Assembly: GCA_029821455.1 (NCBI GenBank)
Contig: JALGTI010000042.1
Coordinates: 1 to 14,663 of the forward strand
Origin: Candidatus Zipacnadia bacterium
Lineage (GTDB): Bacteria > Armatimonadota > Zipacnadia > Zipacnadales > Zipacnadaceae
Reading direction: 5' to 3'
DNA length: 14,663 bases
Part shown: positions 12,435-14,663 of the stretch, one piece after another
How positions within the stretch are numbered: position 1 is the stretch's first letter
How the letters are laid out: every line of letters begins with the position of its first letter
Made by a program: the position numbers and the translations under genes
The notes under the pieces: model-generated
The model's database searches: none
Seen by the model: only the letters and a program-made list of their open reading frames with translations
What the model was told of the DNA's origin: nothing

Positions 12435-13175
12435 ATGCGAGTTCGACGTGTCGCAATCTGTGCCGTGATGTTGATGATTGTGGCGTGTGGGTGGGGTTGG
12501 GGCCAGGACACCTACAAGGATAGTTTGATCGAGAAGTGCCCCTTCTATGAGACCGCCACCGGGCGTCTCGCGCCGGTCTATCCGGCCCTGGCCCAGCAGA
12601 TAGTGCAGGACTTCGGCATCACTGAAGGTATCTGTGTGGATGTGGGGGGAGGCTGCGGGTCACTGGCGATGGCTTTGGCCAGGATCACCGACCTACAAGT
12701 CTACATGCTGGACATTGACCCCTGGGCGGTGCGCCTGTGCAACCTGCTGGTTGATGAGGGGGACCTGACCGGCAAGGTCGTGGCCTATGAGGGCGATGCC
12801 CAGGACATGGCATTCCGGGATAACTTCGCCGACCTGGTCGTGAGCCGTGGCTCCATATTCTTCTGGGCTGACCAGCTCGCCGGCCTCAAGGAATGTTACC
12901 GCATCCTCAAGCCCGGCGGTGTTGCGTACATCGGCGGCGGCTTCTCACGCATTCTGGATCCTGAGACCCGCGCCCCGCTGGTCCAATGGAGGATGGATGT
13001 CACGGGCTTGCACTCGCCGGACTCGCATCGCCACAACATCTCTGACTTAGTCCGCAAAGCCCGCAAGGCTGGCCTGCGCCATATCCGGGTTGACCGCGAA
13101 CCGAATGTCGGCCGGTGGATTGTAATCCGCAAGCCGGACCGCGCCGGCAGGCCGGCCCCGGCATCGCAGCCATAA
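12435..13175 (+). CDS. Exported class I SAM-dependent methyltransferase, possible lipoprotein
   Basis: A 246-residue protein. The N-terminus (MRVRRVAICAVMLMIVACGW) is a signal sequence with a possible lipobox IVAC, which would place a lipidated Cys18 at the mature end; ordinary cleavage near GWGQ (21-24) is the alternative. The rest is a normal class I methyltransferase: motif I VDVGGGCGS (68-76), MLDIDPWA (91-98) with the acidic residue for SAM ribose, a VAYEGDAQDM stretch, LVVSRGSIFFW and LKECYRILKPGGVAYIGGGF. Start ATG 12435 is fixed by GGAGGT 7 bases upstream; the frame stays open to 12243 but overlaps the pilin-like gene. The substrate is unknown. Export is odd, because SAM is cytoplasmic; the signal could be a membrane anchor facing inward. 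Confidence 0.85.
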   Translation: MRVRRVAICAVMLMIVACGWGWGQDTYKDSLIEKCPFYETATGRLAPVYPALAQQIVQDFGITEGICVDVGGGCGSLAMALARITDLQVYMLDIDPWAVRLCNLLVDEGDLTGKVVAYEGDAQDMAFRDNFADLVVSRGSIFFWADQLAGLKECYRILKPGGVAYIGGGFSRILDPETRAPLVQWRMDVTGLHSPDSHRHNISDLVRKARKAGLRHIRVDREPNVGRWIVIRKPDRAGRPAPASQP

Positions 13176-13255
13176 GCTGAGGGCTTTGAGCTTGACAGTA
13201 AGGCCTCTAGCAGGCGCTGAAAACAGCTATCGAGACCGAGAACAACGGGTGAGAA

Positions 13256-14602
13256 ATGCCGGCGAGCCAACATCCTGCCAAGTTATCTGTCGTTGACGGC
13301 ATTTGCATGATAGTGGGGCTGGTTGTCGGAATCGGCATTTTTCGTGCACCGTGCAGCGTTGCGGGGCAGACAACCGGCATGGGGGCAATGATGGGGGCGT
13401 GGCTGCTGGGCGGCGCAATCGCTGCTTGTGGAGCCCTGTGCTACGCCCAACTGGCTAAACTATACCCCGATAGCGGGGGCGAGTACACCTATCTGCACGC
13501 CTCATTTGGGCCGCGCGTCTCTTTCTTGTTTGCCTGGGCCCGCGTAACAGTGCTGCAGACCGGCTCCATTGCAGCCACGGTCTACATTTTCGGAGACTAT
13601 GCGAGCAAGCTGTTCAGTCTGGGCAATTACTCGCCCATGATCTACGGAGTTGCCGCCGCGGGGGGACTGACGCTGATAAATGTCTTGGGCCTGCGACTGA
13701 GCAAGTGGACACAGAATATGCTGACCCTGGTTAAGGTCCTGGGGTTGGCGCTGATCGTGGGCGCTGCCCTGCTGGTACGTGGTGCGGCTACCGCGCAAGC
13801 TGCCGAGACGAGCACTGCACCCGCCTTCGGTCTGGCCATGGTCTTCGTCCTGTACACCTATGGTGGGTGGAACGAAGCTGCCTACCTTACCGGAGACGTA
13901 CGCCGGGGGCCCACCGGGCTGGCCGCCGTGCTGGGCGTTAGCGTCGCCATAGTCGCCGTCATATACCTAGCAGTGAATATGGCCTACGTGCATGCATTGA
14001 GCTTTCAGGGCTTGCGAGCCTCGACGGTGCCGGCTAGCGATGTTGTGGCGGTCGCTCTGGGGCCGGCCGGGGCTATCTTTGTGGCTGTACTGACTGCCAT
14101 TGCAGCCCTCGGCACTGCCAACGCCACCATTTTCACGGGCTGTCGCGCCATTCATGCGTTGGGGACAAACCATGCGTCTTTGCGATGGTTGAGCAATCGT
14201 CATCCCCGCTGGCAGACACAGGTGAGCGCTTTCTTAGTGCAGGGAGCTGTGGCAGTGGCCCTCGTGCTATTCTCAGGACTACTGGGGGAAAAAGGCAGGC
14301 ACGGTTTTGAGGTGGCGGTTGAGTACACCGCTCCGGCTTTCTGGGGCTTCATGCTGCTGGTTGCTTTCATAGCTGTATCCAAGGTGGTACGCACTCTGTC
14401 ACAACCGCGCATACCGCTGGCCTTCTTGGTGGCTTCTGTGGTCTTCTTGGGTATGTGCGGGTACATGCTATATAGCAGTCTCGCCTACACGGGTGTCGGC
14501 GCCTTGGTGGGGGTTGCGATAGTGGCCGCTGGCGTGCCTATTTATGTCTTGGTGCGGCGGAATGACGCGCGAGCGAAATCTTCGCTGTCCGCCGCCAGCT
14601 AA
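13256..14602 (+). CDS. APC-superfamily amino acid/polyamine permease
   Basis: A 448-residue membrane transporter with about 12 hydrophobic segments. The first segment carries GLVVGIGIFRAP (21-32), the APC signature whose unwound GxG bends bind the substrate's carboxyl and amino groups in APC-fold transporters. PDSGGEYTYLHASFG after the second segment and TYGGWNEAAYLTGDVR in the middle are further family blocks and resemble the amino acid permeases of the LAT/YjeH-like kind. Length is typical. The ATG is at 13256, with GGGTGAG just upstream as a modest ribosome binding site. It follows the methyltransferase by 80 bases and could share a transcript. The substrate cannot be deduced. Confidence 0.9.
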   Translation: MPASQHPAKLSVVDGICMIVGLVVGIGIFRAPCSVAGQTTGMGAMMGAWLLGGAIAACGALCYAQLAKLYPDSGGEYTYLHASFGPRVSFLFAWARVTVLQTGSIAATVYIFGDYASKLFSLGNYSPMIYGVAAAGGLTLINVLGLRLSKWTQNMLTLVKVLGLALIVGAALLVRGAATAQAAETSTAPAFGLAMVFVLYTYGGWNEAAYLTGDVRRGPTGLAAVLGVSVAIVAVIYLAVNMAYVHALSFQGLRASTVPASDVVAVALGPAGAIFVAVLTAIAALGTANATIFTGCRAIHALGTNHASLRWLSNRHPRWQTQVSAFLVQGAVAVALVLFSGLLGEKGRHGFEVAVEYTAPAFWGFMLLVAFIAVSKVVRTLSQPRIPLAFLVASVVFLGMCGYMLYSSLAYTGVGALVGVAIVAAGVPIYVLVRRNDARAKSSLSAAS

Positions 14603-14623
14603 TCATAGCTACCATACTCAGAC

Positions 14624-14637
14624 CGCCCAGTTGGGCG
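14624..14637 (+). terminator. Possible terminator after the permease
   Basis: CGCCC (14624-14628) and GGGCG (14633-14637) form a compact stem with an AGTT loop, 22 bases after the permease stop. It is followed by a T-containing but interrupted stretch (TATCCTTGTCTTT). Confidence 0.4.
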
Positions 14638-14663
14638 TATCCTTGTCTTTGCAGCGGTCGCTT

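Overview
Kind of organism. The window looks like chromosome from a GC-rich, diderm bacterium on the Terrabacteria side of the tree, most likely Armatimonadota or a close relative. This is inferred from gene content, not from any search. The supporting features are a pilin-like protein with a RGFTLIELLVVIAIIAILAA leader followed by LFPVFAAAREKA, an outer-membrane barrel anchored by an N-terminal SLH domain, and a gene that appears to be read from a leaderless promoter. Hand-counted 60-base lines from the flanking genes run at about 70-77% GC, against about 43-53% in three lines from 2161-3000.

Layout. (1) 1-1647, plus strand: the 3' part of a WecG/TagA/CpsF-type glycosyltransferase, then a PfkB-family sugar kinase 4 bases downstream. 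(2) About 1687-3617, plus strand: a lower-GC cassette that I read as a retron. It has a strong promoter (1711-1739), about 340 bases of densely hairpinned untranslated RNA (candidate msr-msd), a small helical protein of unknown function, a 102-residue Xre-type HTH protein, and a 331-residue reverse transcriptase with the retron marks NAxxH, YVDD and VTG. The three ORFs overlap. (3) 3618-3898: a structured gap, then a second PfkB kinase resembling fructokinases (3899-4891). (4) 4910-10264, minus strand: from the right, a large secreted multidomain protein, a small Cys-rich zinc-binding protein, a roughly 280-base structured leader, an SLH/collagen-like/porin protein with a clear terminator, and a small secreted protein. 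(5) 10315-10366: a 26-bp palindrome and an extended -10 box drive a leaderless UbiA-type prenyltransferase on the plus strand (10367-11281). (6) 11282-14663, plus strand: a palindrome-rich gap, a DUF1559-type pilin-like protein, an exported (possibly lipoprotein) SAM methyltransferase, and an APC-family permease.

How the parts work together. The retron is the accessory system. Reverse transcriptase and ncRNA would make an RNA-DNA hybrid (msDNA), and retrons of this layout act as anti-phage systems with a partner protein. The partners here are an Xre HTH protein and an undescribed helical protein. I recall Xre-partnered retrons being grouped as type VI, but I cannot confirm the assignment. The remainder is cell-envelope and transport biology: SLH-porin, secreted proteins, pilin-like protein, prenyltransferase and permease.
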